Counted from the first letter of the stretch, positions 48,509 through 57,640 are shown. The stretch is DNA of 64,000 nt from Borreliella spielmanii (GCF_014201705.1 NZ_JACHFA010000001.1:62001-126000), one strand, 5' to 3'. The notes: generated by a model from the letters alone, not told the origin. Translations and numbers: made by a program.

Positions 48509-48967
48509 ATGACTATTTATAAAAAAATTGCAATGTCTTTTTACTCAGGAATACTAAGCTACTTTATAATAGCTCCTATATTTGGAGAGAGGGGATTTGT
48601 TAATTATCAAAAATTGGATAACAACTTAACATTAATAAAAAATCACATCGAAAAACTAAAAAAAAATCAAAAAGAATTAAAAGCAAGGTATATTAATTTA
48701 CAAGTATCTAAATCTGAAATTCTAAAAGAAGCCAACAAGCTAGGCTACTACCCAAAAAACTCAACAGTAATAAAAACCAACAATAATAAAGATCAATACA
48801 ACCAAGGGCAAATATTAACCCTACAAAAACCCCTTTCCAAGAATCAAAATTTTTATTTTATATCAATAGCAATAGGTTTGATTTATTATTTTTTATCAAG
48901 TTGCATTATCCAAACCAAAATAATTTCAAAAAATAGCAAACTTACTTCCAATAATTCTAAGGATTAG
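48509..48967 (+). CDS. FtsB/DivIC-like small membrane protein
   Basis: 152 aa. Membrane helix at about 8-28, followed by GERGFVNYQKLDNNLTLIKNHIEKLKKNQKELKARYINL, a coiled coil beginning with the G-x-x-G-x-x-x-Y-x-x-L pattern of septum-formation initiators, then EANKLGYYP as in their end. A second hydrophobic segment at about 118-137 is unusual for this family. Division role is an inference; it lies 6 bases before the permease genes. Confidence 0.6.
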   Translation: MTIYKKIAMSFYSGILSYFIIAPIFGERGFVNYQKLDNNLTLIKNHIEKLKKNQKELKARYINLQVSKSEILKEANKLGYYPKNSTVIKTNNNKDQYNQGQILTLQKPLSKNQNFYFISIAIGLIYYFLSSCIIQTKIISKNSKLTSNNSKD

Positions 48968-48973
48968 TTTTTA

Positions 48974-49954
48974 TTGAAAATATTTATTTTTAAAAATACA
49001 ATATATTTATTAATTAATTTAATTTGTGCATCATTTTTTTGCATATCGTTAGTAAATTTTTTTTCAAATGAACAGCAGTACACTCCTTTTATTAAACCAA
49101 ATATCTTAAAAGGATACTTGCAATACATTGGAATATACAAAAGTATAGAAAGATATACCCTCATACATGACTTCAATCCTAAATCAAAATTAGAAAAAAG
49201 TTGCTTTTTAAAGCATATAGCTGGAAATTCATATATAATATATGAAACAAAAAACAAAGGAATACTATGGGGTGATTATAGATACTCTCTGCTAAGCAAA
49301 GGAAAACCAATAACTAAAATAATTTTTAAAAAATTATTCAATACTTTAAAAATCTCAATTCCAGGCGCCCTACTCTCTTATGTTGCAGCAATAGTGCTTA
49401 TTATAATTTGGAAAATTTACATAAAAAACAACCTAATAAATAATTTTCTAGAATATTTAATGCTATTACTCCACTCTATGCCAAGAAACTTAACAGTATT
49501 TTTAATACTGTCTTTAATATACTATTTAAATTTAAATCCAAAAAATTTAATAATGGGTGGATTTGCATGGTTTTTTTCATTCTTCATATTTAATTCTGTA
49601 ATTTTTAAACAATCTCTTGATAAAACTTTATCAGAATTTTACATAAAAGCTGCAAAATCAAGAGGAATAAATAAATTACAAATAATACTAAGACATGCAC
49701 TAATTCCATCAATAACACCATTGCTTACAAACATGAGACCTATTCTTACAACTGCTTTTTTTGGGGCATCAATGATTGAATCAATGTTTGAAATCGATGG
49801 AATTGGAGCCTTATATTTAAATGCTTTAAAATTCAGTGATTATGCTATTTCTAAAGATTTAATTTTTATTGGCGTTTTCATTATGCTTATTCCAAATATA
49901 ATAACAGACATACTAATTTACAAAATCAACCCATATAAGGATACGCTAAGATAA
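48974..49954 (+). CDS. OppB/DppB-type ABC permease
   Basis: 326 aa. First membrane helix at about 9-28, a long periplasmic loop, then five more helices. The cytoplasmic EAA loop is FYIKAAKSRGINKLQIILRHALIPS (about 219-243), the site that docks the ATPase. Start is TTG at 48974. It is followed with a one-base overlap by the partner permease; no ATPase or binding protein is next to them. Confidence 0.85.
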   Translation: MKIFIFKNTIYLLINLICASFFCISLVNFFSNEQQYTPFIKPNILKGYLQYIGIYKSIERYTLIHDFNPKSKLEKSCFLKHIAGNSYIIYETKNKGILWGDYRYSLLSKGKPITKIIFKKLFNTLKISIPGALLSYVAAIVLIIIWKIYIKNNLINNFLEYLMLLLHSMPRNLTVFLILSLIYYLNLNPKNLIMGGFAWFFSFFIFNSVIFKQSLDKTLSEFYIKAAKSRGINKLQIILRHALIPSITPLLTNMRPILTTAFFGASMIESMFEIDGIGALYLNALKFSDYAISKDLIFIGVFIMLIPNIITDILIYKINPYKDTLR

Positions 49955-50814
49955 TGAATCTAGATATAGTAATAAAAAAAATTTATATCGTACTCTTTAA
50001 TATATTTATTGTAATATTGCTCATTACACCAGCACTAGTTAATGAAAATTCAAAAATTGCAATCTATAAAAAAGATCCAAATAAAATTTATTTAAAATCT
50101 ATCAAAAACATACCTATGCCACCCACGAAAGACAATCCACTAGGAATCGATAAAATGGGTCGAGATATTATGGCAAGACTAATAATTGCAACCAGAAATT
50201 CTATTTTACTTTCACTAAGCTATGCTACAATCTCTGCAGTAATTGGAATCTTTGTTGGGACAATAATAGGTATGTTTAGATTTGAAATTTGCATGCTAAT
50301 TTCAAAACCAATCGAAGCATTGCAAACGTTACCCTTTTTTTATATTGTGTCTTTAGTTTTTTACTACTTTTTAAAACAAAAAACTTACAACATGCTTCAA
50401 ACAGCAACACTATTGGCATTGATTCATGGGTGGATTAGGTTTGCTTTTATTGCAAGAAACAATACATTGATAATAAAAAATTTAGATTACATTAAAGCCA
50501 GTGAAGCTATGGGTGCAAGCAAAATTAGAATAATATTGCGCCATATCTTTCCAGAAGTATTCTCATCAATATCGTCCATAATCCCATTACAAATGGCAAG
50601 AAGTCTTACTACTTTTGAAGTAGTAAGCTTTTTACAAAAACAAGATAAAACTCTATACCCCAGCCTTGGAGAACTACTTAATTATATGAAAATGGGCAAT
50701 AAATATCTGTGGATATGGATTAATCCCCTACTCATATTAATAGGTATAAACATAATACTGGCAATAATAAATTTACAGCTGAGAAAAAAAATGAAACATT
50801 TAATATCATCTTAA
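49954..50814 (+). CDS. OppC/DppC-type ABC permease
   Basis: 286 aa. N-terminal helix (about 10-30), then NPLGIDKMGRDIMARLIIATRNSI, the typical OppC segment before the core helices; EAA loop YIKASEAMGASKIRIILRHIFPE (about 180-202). It pairs with the OppB-type protein (one-base overlap). It must borrow an ATPase from another operon, for example the main oligopeptide system outside this window. Confidence 0.86.
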   Translation: MNLDIVIKKIYIVLFNIFIVILLITPALVNENSKIAIYKKDPNKIYLKSIKNIPMPPTKDNPLGIDKMGRDIMARLIIATRNSILLSLSYATISAVIGIFVGTIIGMFRFEICMLISKPIEALQTLPFFYIVSLVFYYFLKQKTYNMLQTATLLALIHGWIRFAFIARNNTLIIKNLDYIKASEAMGASKIRIILRHIFPEVFSSISSIIPLQMARSLTTFEVVSFLQKQDKTLYPSLGELLNYMKMGNKYLWIWINPLLILIGINIILAIINLQLRKKMKHLISS

Positions 50815-50822
50815 CTAAAAAA

Positions 50823-51440
50823 TTAACAAACTCTTGGAGCAAATTTTTCTAAAAAACAATCAGAACAATTTACATTTCTAGAGGTGCAAATTTCTCTTCC
50901 ATGCTTATTGATAGCCATAGAAAATCTATACTGCTTGCAAGGCTCTATTCTTTTTTTAAGATCTAGCTCAATCTTAATAGGAGAATTTTCCAAAGAAAGC
51001 GCATGTCTTGTAATAACTCTACTAAAATGGGTGTCTACAATAATTGCAGGCTTATTGTAAACAGATCCAAGAATAACATTTGCTGTTTTTCGACCCACTC
51101 CGGGTAGCTTAACAAGATCAAAAATATTGTTTGGAACAACGCCATTAAATTTTTCCAAAATATCAATAGAACAATTTATAATATTTTTAGCCTTCCTTGA
51201 ATAAAAACCAGTCTTATAAATTAATTTTTCAACATCTCTCACATTTGCTCTTGATAAACTTTCAAAATTGCCATACCTTTCAAAAAGGTATGGGGAAATT
51301 TTATTCACCAAATTATCTGTCGTTCTTGCACTTAAAATCACCATTATTAAAAGTTCATAATTATTTTTATAATTTAAAAAAGGTTTAACATCCGGATATC
51401 TAAACAAAGTTTCATCAACAATCAAATCAAGATTAATCAT
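50823..51440 (-). CDS. nth: Endonuclease III (DNA glycosylase/AP lyase)
   Basis: Removes oxidised pyrimidines. 205 aa from the Met at 51440 (open frame to 51467; no clear ribosome-binding site for either). Helix-hairpin-helix LPGVGRKTANVIL with catalytic Lys, and VDTHFSRV with catalytic Asp. The iron-sulphur cluster Cys spacing is C-x6-C-x2-C-x9-C, where C-x6-C-x2-C-x5-C is usual; the last Cys is the final residue. Its 3' end lies 8 bases from the OppC-type gene. Confidence 0.93.
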   Translation of the reverse strand: MINLDLIVDETLFRYPDVKPFLNYKNNYELLIMVILSARTTDNLVNKISPYLFERYGNFESLSRANVRDVEKLIYKTGFYSRKAKNIINCSIDILEKFNGVVPNNIFDLVKLPGVGRKTANVILGSVYNKPAIIVDTHFSRVITRHALSLENSPIKIELDLKKRIEPCKQYRFSMAINKHGREICTSRNVNCSDCFLEKFAPRVC

Positions 51441-51507
51441 AAAAAAATTATAAAACATTATAACCACAAAACAAAAAAATATACAAAGTAAAGGCTTCTA
51501 GACTTTA

Positions 51508-51536
51508 TTGACAAGAATTTTCCAAAATGATATACT
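51508..51536 (+). promoter_or_regulatory. Promoter of the tRNA-Arg/tRNA-Pro unit
   Basis: TTGACA (51508-51513), 17-base spacer, TATACT (51531-51536) preceded by TGA. Start near 51543, about 13 bases before tRNA-Arg. Near-consensus sigma-70 promoter. Confidence 0.85.
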
Positions 51537-51555
51537 CATCATTAGCATTTAAAAT

Positions 51556-51629
51556 GCACCAATAGCTCAATTGGATAGAGCAACAGACTTCTAATCTGTA
51601 GGTTTTAGGTTCGAGTCCTAATTGGTGCG
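51556..51629 (+). tRNA. tRNA-Arg (anticodon TCT)
   Basis: 74-base cloverleaf: acceptor GCACCAA/TTGGTGC, anticodon stem CAGAC-type with loop TTCTAAT (anticodon TCT, reads AGA), T-arm with GGTTCGAGTCC. No encoded CCA. Confidence 0.97.
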
Positions 51630-51636
51630 CTTTATT

Positions 51637-51709
51637 CGGGATGTGGCCTAGTGGCTAAGGCACCTGCTTTGGGAGCAGGGGATCGTGAGTTCGAATCCCA
51701 CCATCCCGA
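51637..51709 (+). tRNA. tRNA-Pro (anticodon TGG)
   Basis: 73-base cloverleaf 7 bases after tRNA-Arg: acceptor CGGGATG/CATCCCG, anticodon stem CCTGC/GCAGG with loop TTTGGGA (anticodon TGG), T-arm with AGTTCGAATCC. No encoded CCA. Confidence 0.97.
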
Positions 51710-51719
51710 AAAAATATTC

Positions 51720-51750
51720 AAGAAGCTAAAAACTTTGTTTTTAGCTTCTT
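51720..51750. terminator. Bidirectional terminator after tRNA-Pro
   Basis: AAGAAGCTAAAAAC (51720-51733) and its perfect complement (51737-51750) around TTT. It lies between the tRNA unit and the convergent p83/100 gene and has A on one side and T on the other, so it can serve both. Confidence 0.8.
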
Positions 51751-51783
51751 AATAATTTACACAAATTTAATCAAACTGAAAAA

Positions 51784-53772
51784 TTATTTAACTCTTTTTA
51801 AAGTATTTACATCTAAAGTAATTAAACTTTTAAGCTCATCTTGTAGATAAATAAAATTCTTTCTCACAGAAAAGCTAGTAAAAGGCAAAATTTTATCCTC
51901 TGAAAGGATAAATTCCTCTAAATTTTCAGGAGAAAATTTAGCCAATCTCCAAGAATTACTCTCATCCTTAACAACCACTAAAATCATTCTGGGATCAACA
52001 TAAAGAGATGAATTTTTATTAATCTCAAAATTAGACTCTGATATCACTTTTAAATTCTCAAATTTATTAAGTATCTGAAGCTTAGCTTTTCCTGAATCTA
52101 TTTTAATAACAACCAAATCTTTTTCACGTTCATAAATTCCATACCTCTGAATACCTTGCTGAGTACTTTCTTTAAGTCTAACACCGGTATTCAAATCAAT
52201 AAGTTGAAGCGTTCCTAAATTTGTAATCGGGTCGATAACCTCTAAAAATACAGGATTACTAAAATCTACAGACACATCGATCAAATCTTCATTTAAAGAA
52301 GTAGGTTGACTTTTAACTTGAGGCTTAGTTTGTTGTAAATTAACGTCTTTATTATCTATGCCTTCTTTTGAATCAATGTCGCTATAAGAAGAATCATCTA
52401 ACGGTGATAATTTAGCAAACTCATTATTGCTAGACTTTGAAATTTTATCTGCTTTTTCAACCTGAGAAACAGGCTTTAAATTTTCTTTACTATTTAATTT
52501 TTTATCCTCAGATAATTTTTGAGATTCCTCCATTATCATAAGATTTTTATCGTTATTTAAATCACTTGAACTTGCCTGTGATTTACCTTTGATTATTTCT
52601 TCTTCACTTTTTTTGATTTCAATTTGCTTTTCAATTTCTCTTTTTTGATTTTCATCACGAGCTTCTTTAAGCTGATCCTGCAAATCTTCTAGGCTTTCTT
52701 TTATCTGTAACTGCTTATCAACTTTAGGAGAGCTTACATCGCCAGGCTTTGGCAAATTCTTTTCCTTATTAACCTCGTTAATATCCTCTTGGATCTTCTC
52801 TCTAACGGTATCCCTTTGAATATCTAAATTATCTTCAGCAAAATCTAATTTTTGTTGAGCTTTATCAAGATTGAGTGCTTTTTTATCTAATTCTTCCTTT
52901 TGTTTCTTTTTAGCGTCAACCTGACTTTCAATCTCTCTCCTATGCTCTTCATCTGTAGCTTTTTCAAGCTGATCTCTTAAATTCTCAATAGTTTCTGTTA
53001 TATTGGAATCACTTTCATGAACATTATCTAATTCAATATCAATTTTATCTTGATCTGCTTTATGAGTTTCGCCTTGAATGTCTGTAATATCTCTTGCAAA
53101 GTTAACACCCGCTTCATTTTCACTTAAAAGAGCTTTCACTACCTTATCTGTAACTAAACTATCAATATCAATGTCGGACTCAACATTTCCAGATAAAATA
53201 TTCTTTTTAAGAGGAATAAATATTTGTGTCTTCCCAGCCCATTGACTGTACACCCTAGAAAGACCCGCATTTTCTTTAGTCAAAGACTTTAAAGCAGGAT
53301 CAATATAAAACCCTTTGTAATAATCCAAATCCCCTCTATAAACAGCACTATATATTGTAATAGCTTTAGCAATTAATTCCGCACTAGACCTATCATAATC
53401 AAAAGACTTCATTAAATACCCTGTAAGAATTCTTCTTAGATTTAATATACTGTCAAGCTCTGACTTACTACTAATAGAAAAAACATCAACACTTGCTTTT
53501 TTATCTTGATCGTCAATAAATCTATTAATAAAATATTTACCATAATAACTTGAGTTGCTATTGGAATTGGTTAACTGCCTTGCTAAAAACTCCCCAATAC
53601 CCACTATTTGTTCATATGTATTTGTAGAATCATAAGGACCTTTATAATTTACAAACTCAAGATCCATATTAACAAAGTCCTTTAATTTTTCCTTATCAAC
53701 TTCCCTTGCATTAAGAGGAAATCCATTTAAAAATATAAGAAAAAAACTAAAGATTAGTAACATTTTTTTCAT
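51784..53772 (-). CDS. p83/100: p83/100 antigen
   Basis: Major immunodominant protein of Lyme Borrelia, 662 aa here. Signal peptide 1-22 (LNGFPLNA|R). Residues about 30-230 are a mixed domain; 230-400 is highly charged with repeated REIESQVDAKKK / REIEKQIEIKKS coiled-coil units preceded by DQLEKATDEEHR and DQLKEARDENQK; 400-490 is Lys/Ser-rich and disordered; 500-662 is beta-rich (a propeller-like fragment with VDPRMILVVV). Function unknown; located at the cell envelope. The central region is the part known to vary in length between species. Single gene. Confidence 0.92.
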   Translation of the reverse strand: MKKMLLIFSFFLIFLNGFPLNAREVDKEKLKDFVNMDLEFVNYKGPYDSTNTYEQIVGIGEFLARQLTNSNSNSSYYGKYFINRFIDDQDKKASVDVFSISSKSELDSILNLRRILTGYLMKSFDYDRSSAELIAKAITIYSAVYRGDLDYYKGFYIDPALKSLTKENAGLSRVYSQWAGKTQIFIPLKKNILSGNVESDIDIDSLVTDKVVKALLSENEAGVNFARDITDIQGETHKADQDKIDIELDNVHESDSNITETIENLRDQLEKATDEEHRREIESQVDAKKKQKEELDKKALNLDKAQQKLDFAEDNLDIQRDTVREKIQEDINEVNKEKNLPKPGDVSSPKVDKQLQIKESLEDLQDQLKEARDENQKREIEKQIEIKKSEEEIIKGKSQASSSDLNNDKNLMIMEESQKLSEDKKLNSKENLKPVSQVEKADKISKSSNNEFAKLSPLDDSSYSDIDSKEGIDNKDVNLQQTKPQVKSQPTSLNEDLIDVSVDFSNPVFLEVIDPITNLGTLQLIDLNTGVRLKESTQQGIQRYGIYEREKDLVVIKIDSGKAKLQILNKFENLKVISESNFEINKNSSLYVDPRMILVVVKDESNSWRLAKFSPENLEEFILSEDKILPFTSFSVRKNFIYLQDELKSLITLDVNTLKRVK

Positions 53773-53877
53773 AAAAGAAATTCTCCTATAAATTTAATTA
53801 TAATCTACCTTACCAACTAAATTCACTAATTTAAACCTAATTTTAACATAATCGGATTTATATGCAAAACAGCTAAT

Positions 53878-55557
53878 TCAAGCTTGAATGATTGAAATAA
53901 TTTCATTAATGTACTTGTTAATATTTTCAGAAAAATTTTGACGTCTCATAAACATTAATAACTTTAAATACTTCTGCTTACAAAGTTTAAGAAGTTCGTC
54001 TGTTGAATTTAAAATTATATTTCTCAAATTCAAAATCACAGAATAAGCTATTTCTAAATTGCCTTGATAATTTAACACTATATGTTGAATGTAATTATAT
54101 ATAATACAATCTTGCCCATAATAACTTTCAAATTTGGTAATAGTTTGCACTATAGTAATTATATTATTAATATCTCTTTCTCTAATTGCCAAATCAATAA
54201 AGCTTTTAATTGAAAATTCATTATTAACATATACAAAATATCTATAAAGCTTACCCCTTGAAGCAATTCTATCAAATCCCTTTTCTGGCAAAAGCCAAAC
54301 ATTAAAAGCTTTTTCATATAAATTTAAATATTTTTTGGGAAAATTTCCATGTTTAGTTGCAAGAACATCCAAAATCCCTAAAAATTTATTATAAGCAGTA
54401 TCACTATAACTAGAGTTAAGAATCTCATCAAGAAGTAAATAATTTTTATCATAATCTACAAAATCTTTCTCTTTTAAATCTATTCTACCTTGATTATATT
54501 TATTACCTCTAAAATGGTTCCATACACTAACATCAAGCTCTTTGTCGTATTCGTAATAATAAGTACTAAGAACCCAATCGCCCCCCCCTAAGACAATAAT
54601 GCCCGAATTAGCACTAAGTCCTGACAAATCCTTAATTTTAGCATCTGTAAAAAATATATCAAAATCTTCTCTAAGAGACAAAATCCCATTTGATTTGGTT
54701 GAAATTAAAAGATCCCTATTATTATAAAGAACAGCTTTTTCAATCTCAAAGTTCATTTTTTTTTTGAATTTAAGCTTGAAATTTCTACTTAAATCAAAAA
54801 ACATACCAACACTTGAAATTGCGATATATTCACCATTAAACTTTTCAAACAAAAAATTAATAGGAAAGTCTAATTTAATAGAACCAACAACTTCCCCAAA
54901 ATCTCTCCCATAAGCAACAATATGACCTGACTTATGACCAACAACTACCTCTTTTTTTGTATTTATCATCAATAAAAAGGGAAAAGCAACCAGCCTGGAA
55001 AACCATTTTTTATTACCTAAAGAATCAAACAAAAATATTTCATCATTCTCGCTTGCAATGCAAAAATCACCATTATCAAAAACTACAGGAGAAGTAACAG
55101 GTCTGCTGCCTGTGTTAACCTCAAATATTTTTTCTCCACTATTTAAATCAATAGAAACGACTCTCTCATTAGCAAGGGGAATTAAAATGCCAGTATTTCC
55201 TATGGCAGGATAACCTGAAGGGGAAAAATCAAGCTTATACTTCCAAACAAGTTTTCCTCTTTTGATCTTTTGAACTTCATTTCTAACTGTAATAACATAA
55301 TATCCATTATCAAAATCTTTCAAAAGAAAAGAATATGGAATTCTATTTAATCTATAAGAATATTTCTTTTCAAATGACATTGTATAGGTAGTTAACCATC
55401 TATCTTTTGTTAAAACCGTAATAGTATCTCGCTTTTCATCAATAATTGGATTGCCCACAATTTTACCAGTTAATGCTTTTTGAAAATATAAATTAATACT
55501 AGAATAAAGCCTTAAAAAAGACGCTGAAAATACAAATATGAAAAGTATACCTCTCAA
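53878..55557 (-). CDS. Exported PQQ-type propeller protein of unknown function
   Basis: 559 aa, signal peptide at about 1-19. The N-terminal 330 residues contain PQQ-like propeller repeats: GNPIIDEKRDTITVLTKD, GKLVWKYKLDFSPSGYPAIG, ERVVSIDLNSGEKIFEVNTGS, NDEIFLFDSLGNKKWFSRL. The C-terminal 230 residues are helical. This resembles BamB in fold but not clearly in sequence. A G8 homopolymer on the coding strand (54581-54588) encodes three Gly in LGGGDW and is exceptional in this AT-rich genome. It ends 105 bases before p83/100 starts and is 35 bases after the ABC-F gene. Confidence 0.78.
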   Translation of the reverse strand: MRGILFIFVFSASFLRLYSSINLYFQKALTGKIVGNPIIDEKRDTITVLTKDRWLTTYTMSFEKKYSYRLNRIPYSFLLKDFDNGYYVITVRNEVQKIKRGKLVWKYKLDFSPSGYPAIGNTGILIPLANERVVSIDLNSGEKIFEVNTGSRPVTSPVVFDNGDFCIASENDEIFLFDSLGNKKWFSRLVAFPFLLMINTKKEVVVGHKSGHIVAYGRDFGEVVGSIKLDFPINFLFEKFNGEYIAISSVGMFFDLSRNFKLKFKKKMNFEIEKAVLYNNRDLLISTKSNGILSLREDFDIFFTDAKIKDLSGLSANSGIIVLGGGDWVLSTYYYEYDKELDVSVWNHFRGNKYNQGRIDLKEKDFVDYDKNYLLLDEILNSSYSDTAYNKFLGILDVLATKHGNFPKKYLNLYEKAFNVWLLPEKGFDRIASRGKLYRYFVYVNNEFSIKSFIDLAIRERDINNIITIVQTITKFESYYGQDCIIYNYIQHIVLNYQGNLEIAYSVILNLRNIILNSTDELLKLCKQKYLKLLMFMRRQNFSENINKYINEIISIIQA

Positions 55558-55592
55558 AATAAAAAACCTTTTGAGTTTTTAAAAAACAAATA

Positions 55593-57224
55593 CTAAAGCC
55601 TAAAACCAGTATTATCACCATAAAGGCTATTTCTCAGATCCCTAATCTTAGTATCATCAATATACTCAGAAAAAGTCATATATCGATCAATTATTCCATT
55701 AGGAGTAAACTCAATAATTCTATTTGCAATAGTATCTATAAACTGATGATCGTGAGATGTAAAAAGAACAACCCCTTTAAACTCTTTAAGCCCAGCATTT
55801 AAAGATGTAATTGCCTCAAGATCTAAATGATTCGTAGGCTGGTCTAGTATTAAAACATTTGCTCCGCTAAGCATAGCCCTAGCAAGCATGCATCTTACTT
55901 TTTCTCCCCCTGAGAGAACATTTACCTTCTTTAAAGCTTCATCTTGACTGAAAAGCATTCGACCTAAAAATCCTCTAATATAAGTTTCATCTTGTTCTTT
56001 TGAATACTGACGCAACCAATCAACTAAATTCAAATTCAAATCGAAATATTTCCCATTATCCTTATTAAAATATGAAAAATTAACAGTAGAGCCCCATTCA
56101 TAATGGCCTTTATAATTTCTATCTTCATTTGTAATAATATCAAACAAAAAAGTTGCAAACATGGGATTTCCCAAAAAAACAATCTTTTGTTGAGGTTCAA
56201 TAATACTGCTAAACTTATTTAAAATTAAATTCCCTTCAAATTCTTTTATCAAATTTTTAATTGTGAGAACATTTTTACCAAGCTCTCTTTCACTTTTGAA
56301 ATTAACATAAGGAAACTTCCTTGAAGAAGGCTTTAAATCTTCAACCTTTATTTTTTCAATCAGCTTTTTCCTTGATGTTGCCTGCCTAGACTTAGATGCA
56401 TTACTAGAAAATCTTTGAATAAATGTCTTAAGTTCCGCAATTTTATCTTCAGATCGCTTTTTAGCATCTTTTAATTGCTTGTTTAAAATCTGGCTTGTTT
56501 CATACCAAAAATCATAATTTCCAAGATACACTTGAATCTTTCCATAATCAATGTCAACAATATGAGTACAAACTTGATTTAAAAAATGTCTATCGTGAGA
56601 TACAACAATAACTGTATTTTCAAAATTAATTAAAAACTCTTCTAACCATTTAATAGATTGTAGATCAAGGTTATTAGTAGGCTCATCAAGAAGCAAGATA
56701 TCAGGCTCACCAAAAAGAGCTTGGGCTAAAAGAACCCTAACCTTTAAAGCCCCTTCAATATCACTCATTAAACTATTGTGAATTGATTCATCTATCCCAA
56801 GACCTTTAAGAAGAACTGCTGCATCAGATTCAGCTTCGTATCCTCCAAGCTCTGAAAATTCTGCTTCAAGCTCCCCGGCTCTAATCCCATCCTCATCACT
56901 AAAATCAAGTTTATTATAAATTTCATCTTTTTCTTTTTGGACAGAATAAAGTCTTTTATGCCCCATAATAACAGTATCGATAACCTTATATGCATCATAC
57001 GCAAATTGATCTTGCTCAAGAGCCGCTACTCTTTGATTTTTTGGAATAAATATTTCACCCTTAGTAGATTCAATCATCCCACCTAGTACTTTTAAAAAAG
57101 TGCTTTTTCCCGCTCCATTAGCACCAATTATTCCATAACAATTTCCAGAAGAAAATTTAATATTTACATCTTTGAATAAAACTCTCTCTCCAAATGCAAC
57201 TTCCAAATTATTTATAGTTATCAA
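55593..57224 (-). CDS. ABC-F ATPase, YbiT-type, with one degenerate ATP site
   Basis: 543 aa, soluble, two ABC domains and no membrane part; ABC-F proteins act on ribosomes. The linker text FSSNASKSRQATSRKKLIEKI and the second domain (WLRQYSKEQDE, GFLGRMLFSQDE) are those of the YbiT group. Domain 1: Walker A GANGAGKS (34-41), LLLDEPTNNLD and SHDRHF are intact but the signature is DIEGALK. Domain 2: signature LSGGEK is intact, but Walker A reads LGNPMFATF (about 350-358) and the Walker B Glu is Gln (LDQPTNHLD). One working composite ATP site is predicted. It is divergent from groES. Confidence 0.93.
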   Translation of the reverse strand: MITINNLEVAFGERVLFKDVNIKFSSGNCYGIIGANGAGKSTFLKVLGGMIESTKGEIFIPKNQRVAALEQDQFAYDAYKVIDTVIMGHKRLYSVQKEKDEIYNKLDFSDEDGIRAGELEAEFSELGGYEAESDAAVLLKGLGIDESIHNSLMSDIEGALKVRVLLAQALFGEPDILLLDEPTNNLDLQSIKWLEEFLINFENTVIVVSHDRHFLNQVCTHIVDIDYGKIQVYLGNYDFWYETSQILNKQLKDAKKRSEDKIAELKTFIQRFSSNASKSRQATSRKKLIEKIKVEDLKPSSRKFPYVNFKSERELGKNVLTIKNLIKEFEGNLILNKFSSIIEPQQKIVFLGNPMFATFLFDIITNEDRNYKGHYEWGSTVNFSYFNKDNGKYFDLNLNLVDWLRQYSKEQDETYIRGFLGRMLFSQDEALKKVNVLSGGEKVRCMLARAMLSGANVLILDQPTNHLDLEAITSLNAGLKEFKGVVLFTSHDHQFIDTIANRIIEFTPNGIIDRYMTFSEYIDDTKIRDLRNSLYGDNTGFRL

Positions 57225-57267
57225 ACCATTACCCTGCCTAAAATTGATATTCTAATAACAAAATTAT

Positions 57268-57292
57268 CTTGAAAATTAATTTAATTTTCAAG
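57268..57292. promoter_or_regulatory. 25-bp perfect palindrome between abcF and groES
   Basis: Arms CTTGAAAATTAA (57268-57279) and TTAATTTTCAAG (57281-57292) around one base. It lies 15 bases before the groES -35 box and 43 bases before the divergent ABC-F start. It is not a CIRCE element. A regulator-binding site is possible. Confidence 0.5.
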
Positions 57293-57307
57293 CACTATAT
57301 AAATATA

Positions 57308-57337
57308 TTGACTAGGCTCTCAATTTTTTCGTATATT
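57308..57337 (+). promoter_or_regulatory. groES promoter
   Basis: TTGACT (57308-57313), 18-base spacer, TATATT (57332-57337). Start near 57344, about 24 bases before the ATG. Confidence 0.7.
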
Positions 57338-57367
57338 TAATATTATTAACATAAGGAGATGTTTGAA

Positions 57368-57640
57368 ATGAAAAATATTAAGCCTTTAGCTGATAGAGTT
57401 TTAATAAAAATCAAAGAAGCTGAGAGCAAAACAATCTCAGGACTTTACATACCAGAAAATGCAAAAGAAAAAACAAATATCGGAACAGTCGTGGCCATTG
57501 GTTCTAACAAAGAAGAGATCACTGTAAAAGTTGGCGACACTGTACTTTACGAAAAGTATGCAGGAGCTGCGGTAAAAATCGAGAATAAAGAACATTTAAT
57601 ATTAAAAGCAAAAGAAATAGTTGCAATAATAGAAGAGTAA
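57368..57640 (+). CDS. groES: Co-chaperonin GroES
   Basis: 90 aa, 10-kDa lid of the GroEL chamber. Start is the ATG at 57368, 9 bases after AAGGAG (an ATG three codons earlier, at 57359, overlaps the ribosome-binding site). [13 protein letters not shown] opening, mobile loop [12 protein letters not shown] (about 17-28), then the GTVVAIG and VLYEKYAG segments. No groEL follows, so the two are unlinked here; no CIRCE repeat is visible upstream. Confidence 0.98.
   Translation: MKNIKPLADRVLIKIKEAESKTISGLYIPENAKEKTNIGTVVAIGSNKEEITVKVGDTVLYEKYAGAAVKIENKEHLILKAKEIVAIIEE

Noticed and set aside
57241..57367. CIRCE heat-shock operator before groES
   Set aside because: The palindrome there does not match the CIRCE consensus of TTAGCACTC, nine bases and its inverse.
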